In this document: in pieces, positions 36,012 to 44,058 of the stretch
How positions within the stretch are numbered: the first letter of the stretch is position 1
Layout: every line of letters starts with the position of its first letter
Source: TMED69 sp036130055
Lineage (GTDB): Bacteria; Pseudomonadota; Gammaproteobacteria; Ga0077536
DNA: 64,000 bases
Assembly: GCA_036130055.1 (NCBI GenBank)
Contig: JAYYOR010000027.1
Location: forward strand, 124,001 to 188,000
Direction of reading: 5' to 3'
Position numbers and translations under genes: made by a program
Notes under the pieces: model-generated
Seen by the model: the letters and a program-made list of their open reading frames with translations, nothing else
Told to the model about the DNA's origin: nothing
The model's database searches: none

Positions 36012-38863
36012 TGGCTAGACGACTACCCCATAAAAGTTCCGAATGGATAGACCGTTCCAATAGAATAAAATTCAGATTCGAAAACAAAGAAATAATGGCT
36101 TTTAAAGGCGATTCTATAACCAGCGCTTTGATTGCTAATGGGGAAAAAATACTTGGAAGAAGTTTCAAATACCATAGACCAAGAGGATTTGTTTCACTGG
36201 CTAATCATGACGCAAACGTCATGCTTCAATCGGAAGATAGCACTAATATTAGAGCCGACGTGACGTTAGCAAAAAACAGCCAAGGAGATTTAAGATCAAT
36301 CAACACTTTTGGTGGAGTCAGACATGATTTAACCAAAATACTTGGGCTGTTCGCGCCTGTATTACCCGTTGGTTTTTATTATAAAGCTTTTTTTAAACCT
36401 GCTTTTTTGTGGCCATATTGGGAAAAACTTATCAGAAAACTAGCTGGACTTGGAGAGGTTAAACCCAGTTACGACAAAAAGAGATATCCATCACAAACAC
36501 TGTTTTGCGATATCCTAATCATCGGGGGCGGTGCTGCGGGGACGGCAGCAGCTGCTCACTTTTCTAAAAGTAATTTCAAAGTAATTATGGCTGATGAAAA
36601 TTTTAAATTAGGCGGCTCCTCGAGTTTTGACGCAGAAGAGGCGCTAAAAGATATCGAGTCTAATATTGAACAACTCAATACACCGAATATCACTTGCCTA
36701 ACTCAGCACTTTGCTAGTGGATATTACGATGATAAAACGGTGATTTTAGAAGGGCCTAAAGGTTGTAAACAAGTGTGTGCAAAAGCAATCATTTTAGCTT
36801 CAGGGGCGTATGAGCAACCTGCTGTCTTCAGAAACAATGACTTACCATGTGTAGTTTTGGGTTCATCCGTAGCCAGACTCGCTCACAGATACTCAATTGA
36901 TCCTTTTGAAAAATCAATAGCGTTAGTTGGAAACAACATCGGTTTTCGACGTCTTCTCAAGCTAAAATCTATCGGTATAAATATAGGATGTATTTTACAA
37001 CTATCGGGCTTTGAGACAAAAGAGTCAACAAGAAAACAAGCAGAATCAATGGGAATTGAGGTAGTAAACGAGGTAATTCCGATTGAAGCGATTTCAAAAG
37101 GTGAATGCTTAAGCTCATTTGTTTATCGCACCGTTAATGATCCATCCTCCAAAGTGATTGACTGCGATGGCTTAATTATGAGCGTAGGATGGTCTCCTGC
37201 TTCGAACCTACTAGTACAGGCAGGTGGAAAACTAAAGTATGTTGAGGAAATTAACCAATTAGTCCCCGATAAACTACCAAGTGGAGTGTTTGTTGCAGGT
37301 ATGATACGCGGAATCTATGATTTGGAAAAAAGAGTTCGTGATGGCAAACAAGCTGCAGAAGCTTGTGAAGCCTATTTAGAAAAAAGAAATGCTCCAAACG
37401 CGATTCAGGAGGACTACGAAAACCAAAGTCACCCGTATCCTATTTATTCTCATCCCAAGGGAAATGAGTTTGTTGACCTGGACGAGGACTTAAAACTAAA
37501 AGATCTGGTAACTGGAATGAAAGAGGGGTTTGATTCAATCGAGCTACTCAAAAGATACAGCACGATTGGAATGGGACCAAGCCAAGGGAAGATTTCAAAC
37601 CTGAATGGAATCAGAATCGTCGCAGACTTTAATAATCTCCCGGTGGGAAATATAGGTACTGTAACTCCAAGACCTTTTGTCTATCCAGTACCTATTGGAA
37701 AACTGGCAGGCAGACGAATTCGGAGAGAAAGAAGAACAAGCCTTGATCAATTTCATACAGAAAAGTTGGCTGATATAAAAGAAAATGGAATATGGAGACG
37801 TCCTATGGCGTATGGTGGCTTTGCCTCCAGAGAAAATATCGCGAGGGAGTATTCTGTAGTAAGAAATGCAGTAGGTATTATTGATGTGTCTACCCTGGGT
37901 AAAATAGAGCTATTGGGACCTGACGCTAGAAATCTTTTAGAGTACGCATACACTTGCAAATTCGACAAGTTAAAAGTAGGAATGACTCGGTATATTTTTA
38001 TGGTTGACGCCGGAGGAACGCTTGTTGATGACGGGGTCGCGGCCAAACTTGGTGAGGACCATTTTTACATTACTGCAACCAGTAGCCATTCGCAGACAGT
38101 GCTAAGACTACTTGAACTATTCAAGATGCAGCTGCAGCTCGATGTGACCATTTGGGATCATACTGGTCAAGTTGGTGCTATCAACCTTGCGGGACCTTCC
38201 TCAAAAAAAGTTCTCACGGATGTGGTTGATATTCCACTAGATGCTGATAGTTTTCCCTATCTGGGCTATCGAGAAGCAGAGGTTTGTGGAATTACCTCGA
38301 GAATTATGCGGGTAGGTTTTGTGGGAGAGTTGGGCTACGAAATACATATGCCTACAAACAGTCTGATTAAGGTTTGGAATGGTCTGCTTGACGTAGGCTC
38401 AAGCAGACAAATTATGCCTTTTGGAGTAGAGGCACAAAGATTACTTCGTTTAGAGAAAGGGCATTTAATTTTTGGCCAAGATACTGACGGCAACACTAAC
38501 CCTTTTGAGGTAAATCTTGGATGGGGCGTCAACCTTAAAAAAGAACGATTTTATGGCCGGAATAGCTTAAAAGTTCTCAAACAAAACATTACTAGAAAAT
38601 TAGTCGGTTTCGAAATGGATGACTTGAGAGGACTAGAAATCAAAGAGAATAACCTTACTATAGACCAAAACACGATAACAGGTAGAGTTACAAGTATAAA
38701 TTTCAGCCCGACACTAAAAAAAATAATTGGTCTAGCAATGATAGACGCTCCCTACCTAGAAAAAGATTCAATCCATATTAGACTTGATGATGGATCAAGT
38801 TTAGAAGCTCTGATTGTTCCTGCTAGCTTCTATGATCCAGAAAATGAAAGGCAGAAAATATGA
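36008..38863 (+). CDS. mgdC: N-methylglutamate dehydrogenase subunit C (SoxA-like)
   Basis: A 951-residue fusion-type alpha subunit. Order of parts: an N-terminal ferredoxin-like region with GRSFKYHRPRGFVSL (about 50-65), a FAD/NAD(P) Rossmann domain starting ILIIGGGAAGTAAAAHF (about 170), and a GcvT-like folate-binding domain from about 590 to the end, with SVVRNAVGIIDVSTLGK and VGFVGELGYEIHMP. The GcvT part is expected to capture the C1 unit as methylene-tetrahydrofolate. It overlaps mgdB (ATGA) and mgdD (ATGA). Confidence 0.94.
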   Translation: MMARRLPHKSSEWIDRSNRIKFRFENKEIMAFKGDSITSALIANGEKILGRSFKYHRPRGFVSLANHDANVMLQSEDSTNIRADVTLAKNSQGDLRSINTFGGVRHDLTKILGLFAPVLPVGFYYKAFFKPAFLWPYWEKLIRKLAGLGEVKPSYDKKRYPSQTLFCDILIIGGGAAGTAAAAHFSKSNFKVIMADENFKLGGSSSFDAEEALKDIESNIEQLNTPNITCLTQHFASGYYDDKTVILEGPKGCKQVCAKAIILASGAYEQPAVFRNNDLPCVVLGSSVARLAHRYSIDPFEKSIALVGNNIGFRRLLKLKSIGINIGCILQLSGFETKESTRKQAESMGIEVVNEVIPIEAISKGECLSSFVYRTVNDPSSKVIDCDGLIMSVGWSPASNLLVQAGGKLKYVEEINQLVPDKLPSGVFVAGMIRGIYDLEKRVRDGKQAAEACEAYLEKRNAPNAIQEDYENQSHPYPIYSHPKGNEFVDLDEDLKLKDLVTGMKEGFDSIELLKRYSTIGMGPSQGKISNLNGIRIVADFNNLPVGNIGTVTPRPFVYPVPIGKLAGRRIRRERRTSLDQFHTEKLADIKENGIWRRPMAYGGFASRENIAREYSVVRNAVGIIDVSTLGKIELLGPDARNLLEYAYTCKFDKLKVGMTRYIFMVDAGGTLVDDGVAAKLGEDHFYITATSSHSQTVLRLLELFKMQLQLDVTIWDHTGQVGAINLAGPSSKKVLTDVVDIPLDADSFPYLGYREAEVCGITSRIMRVGFVGELGYEIHMPTNSLIKVWNGLLDVGSSRQIMPFGVEAQRLLRLEKGHLIFGQDTDGNTNPFEVNLGWGVNLKKERFYGRNSLKVLKQNITRKLVGFEMDDLRGLEIKENNLTIDQNTITGRVTSINFSPTLKKIIGLAMIDAPYLEKDSIHIRLDDGSSLEALIVPASFYDPENERQKI

Positions 38864-39519
38864 ACGAAGTCGCAAATAGCAATAGTCCTCTGCAAGCTTT
38901 TTTTGACGAATCAATAAGCGAAATAAAAATATTTCAATCTTGTGAAGTCAGCGCACTAAAAAAACCGATCAAGGCCAAAGAAGATGATAGTTACATATTT
39001 GATTTATCGTGCATAAAAAAATTTGCTGTAGTTGGTAAAGAAGCTCGAATCGTTGTTGAAAAATACTTCGAGATTAGTCCTATTAACTTATTTCAATGGA
39101 CCTCTGTTGGTAGTGGTGGATTAATTTGTTTGGCTAAGGATAAGATTGTCTTGGTTAATTCATATGACGGCTCCCTGATCGATGGCTTTACAAACGCTAT
39201 CCCATCGGACCCAAAAAAGCATATCGTACAAAGAGCAGATTATAGTGAAATTGCACTTTCGGGACCCCTAGCATCAGTAATTTTAGAAGAACTCGTACCA
39301 GTTCCTAGTTCAGCTTGGTCTCAGACGGGCCTTTTATGCAGCTCATTAGCCGGCGCCAATGTTATTTTGCGTAAAGTAAATAATCAGCCCAATCACTTGC
39401 GATGTATAATTCAGCCAGCTGACACCCATTATGTCTTAAAAGCAATGATGGAAATAAACCGCGAGTTGAATGGTCACCTCGGCTGCATATTCAGCTATCT
39501 AAATACATTCCAACCTTAA
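38860..39519 (+). CDS. mgdD: N-methylglutamate dehydrogenase subunit D (SoxG-like)
   Basis: A 219-residue protein in the position and size range of the sarcosine oxidase gamma subunit. Sequence similarity is low by eye, as is usual for this subunit; the GcvT-like pattern of strands, the ALSGPLASVILEELVP segment and the ATGA coupling to mgdC support the call. It ends the operon, 8 bases from the convergent gene at 39528, with no clear terminator. Confidence 0.85.
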   Translation: MNEVANSNSPLQAFFDESISEIKIFQSCEVSALKKPIKAKEDDSYIFDLSCIKKFAVVGKEARIVVEKYFEISPINLFQWTSVGSGGLICLAKDKIVLVNSYDGSLIDGFTNAIPSDPKKHIVQRADYSEIALSGPLASVILEELVPVPSSAWSQTGLLCSSLAGANVILRKVNNQPNHLRCIIQPADTHYVLKAMMEINRELNGHLGCIFSYLNTFQP

Positions 39520-39527
39520 TCACTCCC

Positions 39528-40022
39528 TTATTCCTGACACCAACGTAATTCTTTAAAACAAAACCTTTGATTCAAAAGGCGTAAACTGTCATTCTCGATT
39601 AACTCAACTCTTCTTATAATCTCATTGTCTTTCCGTTCAATTTTGAGAACTCTCGAAATATGATTGTTAGTATTCGGCTGAACATTTTCTTTCAGCTCAA
39701 ACAATTGAAAATTCCTCCAAGAAAAGATTTTTATATTTTGTAGTGTATTTCTAAACAATAATATAACTTCAAAATTCCCGTTCATATCTATATCGTCTAC
39801 AAAAAATTCCTTGATTGAGCCCTCATAAGTGAGCATTAATTTGGATAAAGGCAAATCCTTCTGATAAACAGAGAGCACTAATTGATTCCCCTCTGCATTG
39901 GTAGTAGGTGGAACTGATAAAATTATTTGATAATTCTCATAATTATAAGTAATTGTGTTGGATTGAGAGAAGCCAAACAAAGGACAAAATAGTAAAAAAA
40001 CATAATAAGTGAGAAAACGCAT
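39528..40022 (-). CDS. exported protein of unknown function
   Basis: A 164-residue protein with an N-terminal signal peptide ending near residue 20 (LLFCPLFGFSQS). The mature part is mainly predicted beta strand and includes VDDIDMNGNFEVILLF, which resembles the calcium-loop pattern of FG-GAP/VCBS-like repeats. No family is recognised. It is convergent with the methylamine operon and divergent from groESL. Confidence 0.7.
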   Translation of the reverse strand: MRFLTYYVFLLFCPLFGFSQSNTITYNYENYQIILSVPPTTNAEGNQLVLSVYQKDLPLSKLMLTYEGSIKEFFVDDIDMNGNFEVILLFRNTLQNIKIFSWRNFQLFELKENVQPNTNNHISRVLKIERKDNEIIRRVELIENDSLRLLNQRFCFKELRWCQE

Positions 40023-40053
40023 TATTTCGCCAAAAATTTAATTATAAACACTC

Positions 40054-40082
40054 TTGACACATCGTTCATAAAATATTATTGT
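40054..40082 (+). promoter_or_regulatory. sigma70-type promoter of groESL
   Basis: A consensus TTGACA (40054-40059) is followed after 17 bases by TATTGT (40077-40082), 99 bases before groES. The -10 box directly abuts the CIRCE-like operator, the usual arrangement for HrcA-repressed promoters. Confidence 0.6.
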
Positions 40083-40108
40083 TAGCACCACTCCGTCGTG
40101 AGTGCTAA
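40082..40108. promoter_or_regulatory. CIRCE-like operator (HrcA site) for groESL
   Basis: The half-sites are TTAGCACCA (40082-40090) and GAGTGCTAA (40100-40108) with a 9-base spacer. The right half is a perfect CIRCE half; the left differs at its last two bases from TTAGCACTC. Position at the -10 box of the groESL promoter supports heat-inducible control by HrcA; hrcA is not in the window. Confidence 0.8.
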
Positions 40109-40180
40109 TATTGAGATTCATAAATCAGAGCTCAATAAATTAAATTAACGATTTGATGGATTAATTGGAGAATCAAACAA

Positions 40181-40471
40181 ATGAAAATTCGACCTCTTCA
40201 CGATAGACTAATCGTGCGAAGATGGGATGAAGAAAAGACATCCCCAGGCGGTATAGTAATACCAGACTCAGCAACAGAAAAACCGGCAAAAGGCGAAGTT
40301 GTTTCTGTAGGAAACGGAAAAATACTTGATAGTGGCGAAGTTCGTCCATTAGATGTAAAAGCCGGCGACAAAATCCTATTTGGCAAATACTCTGGAACCG
40401 AAGTCAAAGTTGATGATGAGGAGTTATTAGTCATGCGCGAAGACGATGTAATGGCAGTCTTCGAAGGTTAA
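40181..40471 (+). CDS. groS: co-chaperonin GroES
   Basis: A 96-residue GroES with IRPLHDRLIVRRWDEEKTS, the mobile loop GGIVIPDSATEKP, and DKILFGKYSGTEVKVDDEELLVMREDD. It caps GroEL. Preceded by GGAG with good spacing and followed 41 bases later by groEL. Confidence 0.99.
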   Translation: MKIRPLHDRLIVRRWDEEKTSPGGIVIPDSATEKPAKGEVVSVGNGKILDSGEVRPLDVKAGDKILFGKYSGTEVKVDDEELLVMREDDVMAVFEG

Positions 40472-40512
40472 AAATAAAACATTAAATAAGATAAGAACTG
40501 GAGTAAATACAA

Positions 40513-42174
40513 ATGTCAGCGAAAGAAGTTCGTTTTTCAGACGACGCCCGTAGCCGAATGGCAAACGGTGTCAATATACTAGCAAACGCGGTGAAACAAA
40601 CGCTTGGTCCAAAAGGACGAAATGTCGTCCTCGAAAAAAGCTTTGGTGCACCAACCGTCACCAAAGATGGTGTGTCAGTTGCCAAAGAGATAGAACTGGC
40701 CGATAAATTTGAAAACATGGGAGCGCAAATGGTCAAAGAAGTCGCTTCCAAAACCTCCGATGTAGCCGGAGACGGGACAACAACCGCAACTGTTCTCGCT
40801 CAAGCTATTGTAAGAGAGGGATTAAAAGCAGTGGCTGCTGGTGTGAATCCGATGGATTTGAAAAGGGGTGTAGATAAAGCTGTGTCTGCTGCAGTAGACG
40901 GTCTTCACGGTCTTTCTACTCCTTGTAAAGATACAAAAGCAATAGCCCAAGTAGGCACGATCTCCGCAAACTCAGACCATGCAATCGGGGAAATAATTGC
41001 CGAAGCTATGGATAAAGTCGGTAAGGAGGGAGTGATAACTGTTGAGGAAGGGTCCGGACTTGACAATGAGCTGGATATTGTAGAAGGAATGCAATTTGAC
41101 CGAGGATATCTGTCTCCTTATTTTATAAATAATCAAGAGACTATGAATTCAGAACTTGAAGAGCCTTTAATTTTATTACATGACAAAAAAATTTCAAACA
41201 TCAGGGATCTTCTACCTGTTTTAGAGGCCGTTGCAAAAGCCGGCAAATCCTTATTGATTATTGCAGAGGACGTGGAAGGGGAAGCCCTTGCGACACTGGT
41301 TGTAAATAATATGAGGGGAATAGTAAAGGTGTCTGCCGTGAAAGCGCCTGGTTTTGGAGACAGAAGAAAGGCAATGCTAGAGGACATCGCAATTCTGACT
41401 GGCGGTACAGTCATTTCGGAAGAAGTCGGTCTCTCATTGGAAAAAACCTCCATTGATGACCTAGGTTCATGCAAAAAAGTGCAAATTAGTAAAGAAAATA
41501 CAACTATTATTGATGGTAAGGGAGACCAAAAGGCTATCGAAGCAAGAGTCGGACAGATTCGAACGCAAGTTGAGGAAACCACCTCAGATTATGACCGCGA
41601 AAAACTTCACGAAAGAGTTGCTAAGCTCGCGGGAGGAGTTGCCGTCATTAAGGTTGGAGCAGCCACTGAAGTCGAAATGAAGGAAAAAAAAGCTAGGGTG
41701 GAGGATGCATTGCACTCAACTAGAGCTGCAGTAGAGGAGGGAGTAGTCCCTGGAGGTGGAGTGGCGATGCTGAGAGCCTTGGAAAAAGCGAAAGCATCAA
41801 AAGGTGAAAACCAAGACCAACAGATGGGAATCGATATCCTTGTAAGGTCATTAGAAGAACCCATCAGACAGATTGTGGCGAACACCGGTGAGGAACCATC
41901 GGTCGTCTGCGCAGATGTTTCCGCTGGGAAGGGAAACTATGGATACAACGCGCAAACAGCAGTGTTCGGAGACATGGTCGAGATGGGAATTATCGATCCA
42001 ACAAAGGTAGCACGAACTGCGCTACAAAATGCAGCGTCTGTAGCAACATTGCTTCTAACGACAGAAGTAATGGTAGCGGACGCACCAAAGGAAGAATCCG
42101 CAGCGCCCGCGATGCCCGACATGGGTGGTATGGGTGGCATGGGCGGAATGGGCGGCATGGGCGGAATGATGTAA
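40513..42174 (+). CDS. groL: chaperonin GroEL
   Basis: A 553-residue chaperonin with the ATP-site GDGTTTATVLAQ, the C-terminal-half AAVEEGVVPGGG and a GGM-rich tail (MPDMGGMGGMGG repeats ending in MM). It folds proteins in the cytoplasm with GroES. Only one groEL is present here; the tail is the ordinary proteobacterial type. Confidence 0.99.
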   Translation: MSAKEVRFSDDARSRMANGVNILANAVKQTLGPKGRNVVLEKSFGAPTVTKDGVSVAKEIELADKFENMGAQMVKEVASKTSDVAGDGTTTATVLAQAIVREGLKAVAAGVNPMDLKRGVDKAVSAAVDGLHGLSTPCKDTKAIAQVGTISANSDHAIGEIIAEAMDKVGKEGVITVEEGSGLDNELDIVEGMQFDRGYLSPYFINNQETMNSELEEPLILLHDKKISNIRDLLPVLEAVAKAGKSLLIIAEDVEGEALATLVVNNMRGIVKVSAVKAPGFGDRRKAMLEDIAILTGGTVISEEVGLSLEKTSIDDLGSCKKVQISKENTTIIDGKGDQKAIEARVGQIRTQVEETTSDYDREKLHERVAKLAGGVAVIKVGAATEVEMKEKKARVEDALHSTRAAVEEGVVPGGGVAMLRALEKAKASKGENQDQQMGIDILVRSLEEPIRQIVANTGEEPSVVCADVSAGKGNYGYNAQTAVFGDMVEMGIIDPTKVARTALQNAASVATLLLTTEVMVADAPKEESAAPAMPDMGGMGGMGGMGGMGGMM

Positions 42175-42215
42175 CAAATCTCTCCTCTTTTAATGCGTGC
42201 TTTCTTTGCACAACT

Positions 42216-42246
42216 GAAAAGCCTCGACATGAGGCTTTTCTTTTTT
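42216..42246 (+). terminator. Rho-independent terminator after groEL
   Basis: GAAAAGCCTC (42216-42225), loop GACAT, then GAGGCTTTTC (42231-42240) followed by six T. A 10-bp stem with U tract, 41 bases after the groEL stop. Its end just reaches the stop of the convergent gene at 42245. Confidence 0.9.
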
Positions 42247-42583
42247 AATCTCTAATTTTTTTATTAAAATGTGGTAAGGAACTTGAGTCATTCGATACCA
42301 TATAACGTGATTCTCCATCCAAAGCAGTAACATTTTCATACACACCGCTATCTCTTTTGACTAGCTTAGTGAATCCTTTCTCTTTAAGCTCCGAGTTACT
42401 ATGAGCTTTAATTATCTTAGTCGGCGAAAGAATTTTATAGACCGGTTCATCATAGGGTATTTCTCCTAATGAAATTTGGGCTAAAAAACAAACCTGACCC
42501 CAAATTTCTACCTCCATATCTACAGGGTGTCGGACGTTCACAACCTTATTAAAATTTTTTGTTTTGTAATCATAATTTGGCAT
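42245..42583 (-). CDS. FmdB-like protein lacking the zinc-ribbon cysteines
   Basis: Taking the ATG at 42583 gives 112 residues beginning MPNYDYKTKNFNKVV, the register of FmdB-family zinc-ribbon proteins (usual start MPxYxYxCxxC). The two N-terminal cysteines are replaced (KTKNFN) and no second CxxC is seen; the only cysteine after the start is near residue 37. The rest, with NSELKEKGFTKLVKRDSGVYENVT, looks like the longer marine FmdB-like proteins. It lies 22 bases after the TraB-family gene. Reading frame upstream to 42703 is open but overlaps that gene and is not needed. Confidence 0.7.
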   Translation of the reverse strand: MPNYDYKTKNFNKVVNVRHPVDMEVEIWGQVCFLAQISLGEIPYDEPVYKILSPTKIIKAHSNSELKEKGFTKLVKRDSGVYENVTALDGESRYMVSNDSSSLPHFNKKIRD

Positions 42584-42605
42584 AATACAGCGCCCTGAAG
42601 CCTTT

Positions 42606-43790
42606 TTAAAATAATTTACCATAAATATAATAGCCAGCGATATAAGTTCCCAGCGCAGAACCCAAACCCGCCAAAAAAGATACAATAAGAACCCTAGTAA
42701 CATTATTGGTAAACCAACCTTTTATAGACTCAATATCGCTTTTCAGCTTTAAAAAATCTGAAACTTTTGGCTTTCTTAACCAAGCTTCTACAAGACCGAC
42801 AATCATACCCGCCCCAACCGTTGGATTAAGAGAAGTTAACGGAGCTGCAAAAAATGCGGTGACTGTCGATAGGAAATGCGCCCTGCTAAACAGGACAAAC
42901 AAAGCCGATAGGCCCCCGTTTATTAGGAACCAAGCCAATATCAAATCCATCCCCAATTCGGGACTTTGGTAAAACCCATAAAAAAAACCTGAAATTATCA
43001 GTATCAAAATAAGATAGGAAAAAAATTTTAGGAATGATATTTTTTCAGGCAAGCTATTTAAAGCCGCTATGTCCTCTTCTCGATACACCTGTGCTTTTTG
43101 TAAGTGTTCCTTAATGCCCGTTAGATGAGCGGCGCCCACTACAGCCAAAATATTAGTGTGGGTTTTGGCGAGCTCTTTAAGCTTTAAACCCATATATTCG
43201 TCCCTTTCTTTTATCAAATAATGATGTAGTAGTGGTGCATTATTAGAAATTTCGGATATCATATTCTCAAGAGCATCTGTCGTTTTGAGTGATTCTATTT
43301 CGGCATGCGTAATCGACTTTTCTTCGAAAATATTTGTAGTGATATCCAAGATTAGTTTTACACGCTGGATAAATCCGAGATTTTGGGTTAGTCGGGCAAA
43401 AGTAGTCGAAATACTTCGGTCAATAGGGATTAAAGTGAGTTTATTTTTTTCCGCAAGTCTCACCGACTCTTTCATTTCAAGACCAACTTCCACCCCAAGT
43501 TTACTTGCTATGCGATTTTGCATGACGCTCATCGCGAGCATCACCACGAAGGTGATAACTTTCTTAGACTTAATAATTTGAAAAATATCTGAATTAATCA
43601 CAAAATCAGGATTTTTTATTTGTTCAAGACGAGAGTCGCACAATTCCAAAGCAATGCATTGATAATTTCCGCTGTTAATCTCATCAGCGACAACAATCTT
43701 GCTTTGTTCTGAAACATGAGCTGTCCCGATCAGGCGTATGTGGCTGTCACCTAAATTAATATCTATATAAGGCTCATTGTGACTATTCAT
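42606..43790 (-). CDS. TraB/PrgY-family membrane protein
   Basis: A 394-residue protein. The N-terminal domain has the TraB pattern: IRLIGTAHVSEQS near residue 18, CIALELCDSRLEQI, and ILAVVGAAHLTGIKEHL near residue 215, with glutamate and histidines that suggest a metal-dependent hydrolase-like site. The C-terminal third has four or so membrane segments. Enterococcal TraB/PrgY reduce the activity of peptide pheromones; the bacterial role in Gram-negatives is unknown. It follows a tiny peptide gene and its terminator by about 40 bases. Confidence 0.88.
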   Translation of the reverse strand: MNSHNEPYIDINLGDSHIRLIGTAHVSEQSKIVVADEINSGNYQCIALELCDSRLEQIKNPDFVINSDIFQIIKSKKVITFVVMLAMSVMQNRIASKLGVEVGLEMKESVRLAEKNKLTLIPIDRSISTTFARLTQNLGFIQRVKLILDITTNIFEEKSITHAEIESLKTTDALENMISEISNNAPLLHHYLIKERDEYMGLKLKELAKTHTNILAVVGAAHLTGIKEHLQKAQVYREEDIAALNSLPEKISFLKFFSYLILILIISGFFYGFYQSPELGMDLILAWFLINGGLSALFVLFSRAHFLSTVTAFFAAPLTSLNPTVGAGMIVGLVEAWLRKPKVSDFLKLKSDIESIKGWFTNNVTRVLIVSFLAGLGSALGTYIAGYYIYGKLF

Positions 43791-43831
43791 TATAACTAAA
43801 AACTGTATTTTTATTTTATTGTTTAGATAAC

Positions 43832-43858
43832 AAAAAAGGGGGCTTTGTTGAGCCCCCC
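43832..43858 (-). terminator. Rho-independent terminator after the 25-codon gene
   Basis: On the minus strand GGGGGCTC, loop, then GAGCCCCC-type pairing (GGGGGGCTCAACAAAGCCCC) is followed by a run of T. It ends the short transcript 32 bases after the peptide stop and before the TraB gene. Confidence 0.85.
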
Positions 43859-43890
43859 GCGATCGGTTGTGTCATCAACCGCTTTGTCAA

Positions 43891-43968
43891 TTAACCTAGT
43901 TCACAATCATTGCTGACTGCGAAACAAATACTCTGGCTGACTGACACAATATCCATATCACTAGACAT
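43891..43968 (-). CDS. 25-residue peptide with exceptional ribosome site
   Basis: ATG at 43968 opens a 25-codon frame ending with TAA at 43891. The peptide begins MSSDMDIV, has SQSICFAVSNDC in its middle (two cysteines seven apart) and ends ELG. The gene has its own TATAAT, a 12-base Shine-Dalgarno match and its own terminator, so it looks like a dedicated, strongly translated unit and not a chance frame. No family is recognised; it is not PqqA or a known leader peptide by eye. It might be a peptide signal, a modified-peptide precursor, or a small regulatory RNA with a decoy frame. Confidence 0.6.
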   Translation of the reverse strand: MSSDMDIVSVSQSICFAVSNDCELG

Positions 43969-43969
43969 T

Positions 43970-43981
43970 GGATCACCTCCT
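43970..43981 (-). promoter_or_regulatory. 12-base perfect Shine-Dalgarno sequence
   Basis: The minus strand reads AGGAGGTGATCC, complementary to the full 3' tail of 16S rRNA (GGATCACCTCCT), with the AGGAGG core seven bases before the ATG at 43968. No other gene in the window has a match of this length. Confidence 0.8.
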
Positions 43982-44001
43982 TTTAACGTATTTAAAGGTA
44001 T

Positions 44002-44007
44002 ATTATA
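44002..44007 (-). promoter_or_regulatory. -10 box for the 25-codon gene
   Basis: A perfect TATAAT on the minus strand 33 bases before the peptide start; the -35 region is AT-rich (TTTAAA-like) and weak. It lies between the end of the ttcA remnant and the peptide gene. Confidence 0.45.
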
Positions 44008-44058
44008 TGACCTTTTCTGCAAAGATTTAAATATTTATTTTTAAAAACTCCTTCTCTC

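Noticed and set aside
40198..40434. Minus-strand long open frames inside groES/groEL and other genes
   Set aside because: Shadows of well-supported genes, with no start signals or homology.
42094..42172. GGM-rich repeat as a tandem repeat element
   Set aside because: It is the ordinary C-terminal tail of GroEL.
42245..42703. 152-residue version of the FmdB-like protein from ATG 42703
   Set aside because: The extra 40 residues overlap the end of the TraB gene and lack similarity; MPNYDY at 42583 is the family start.
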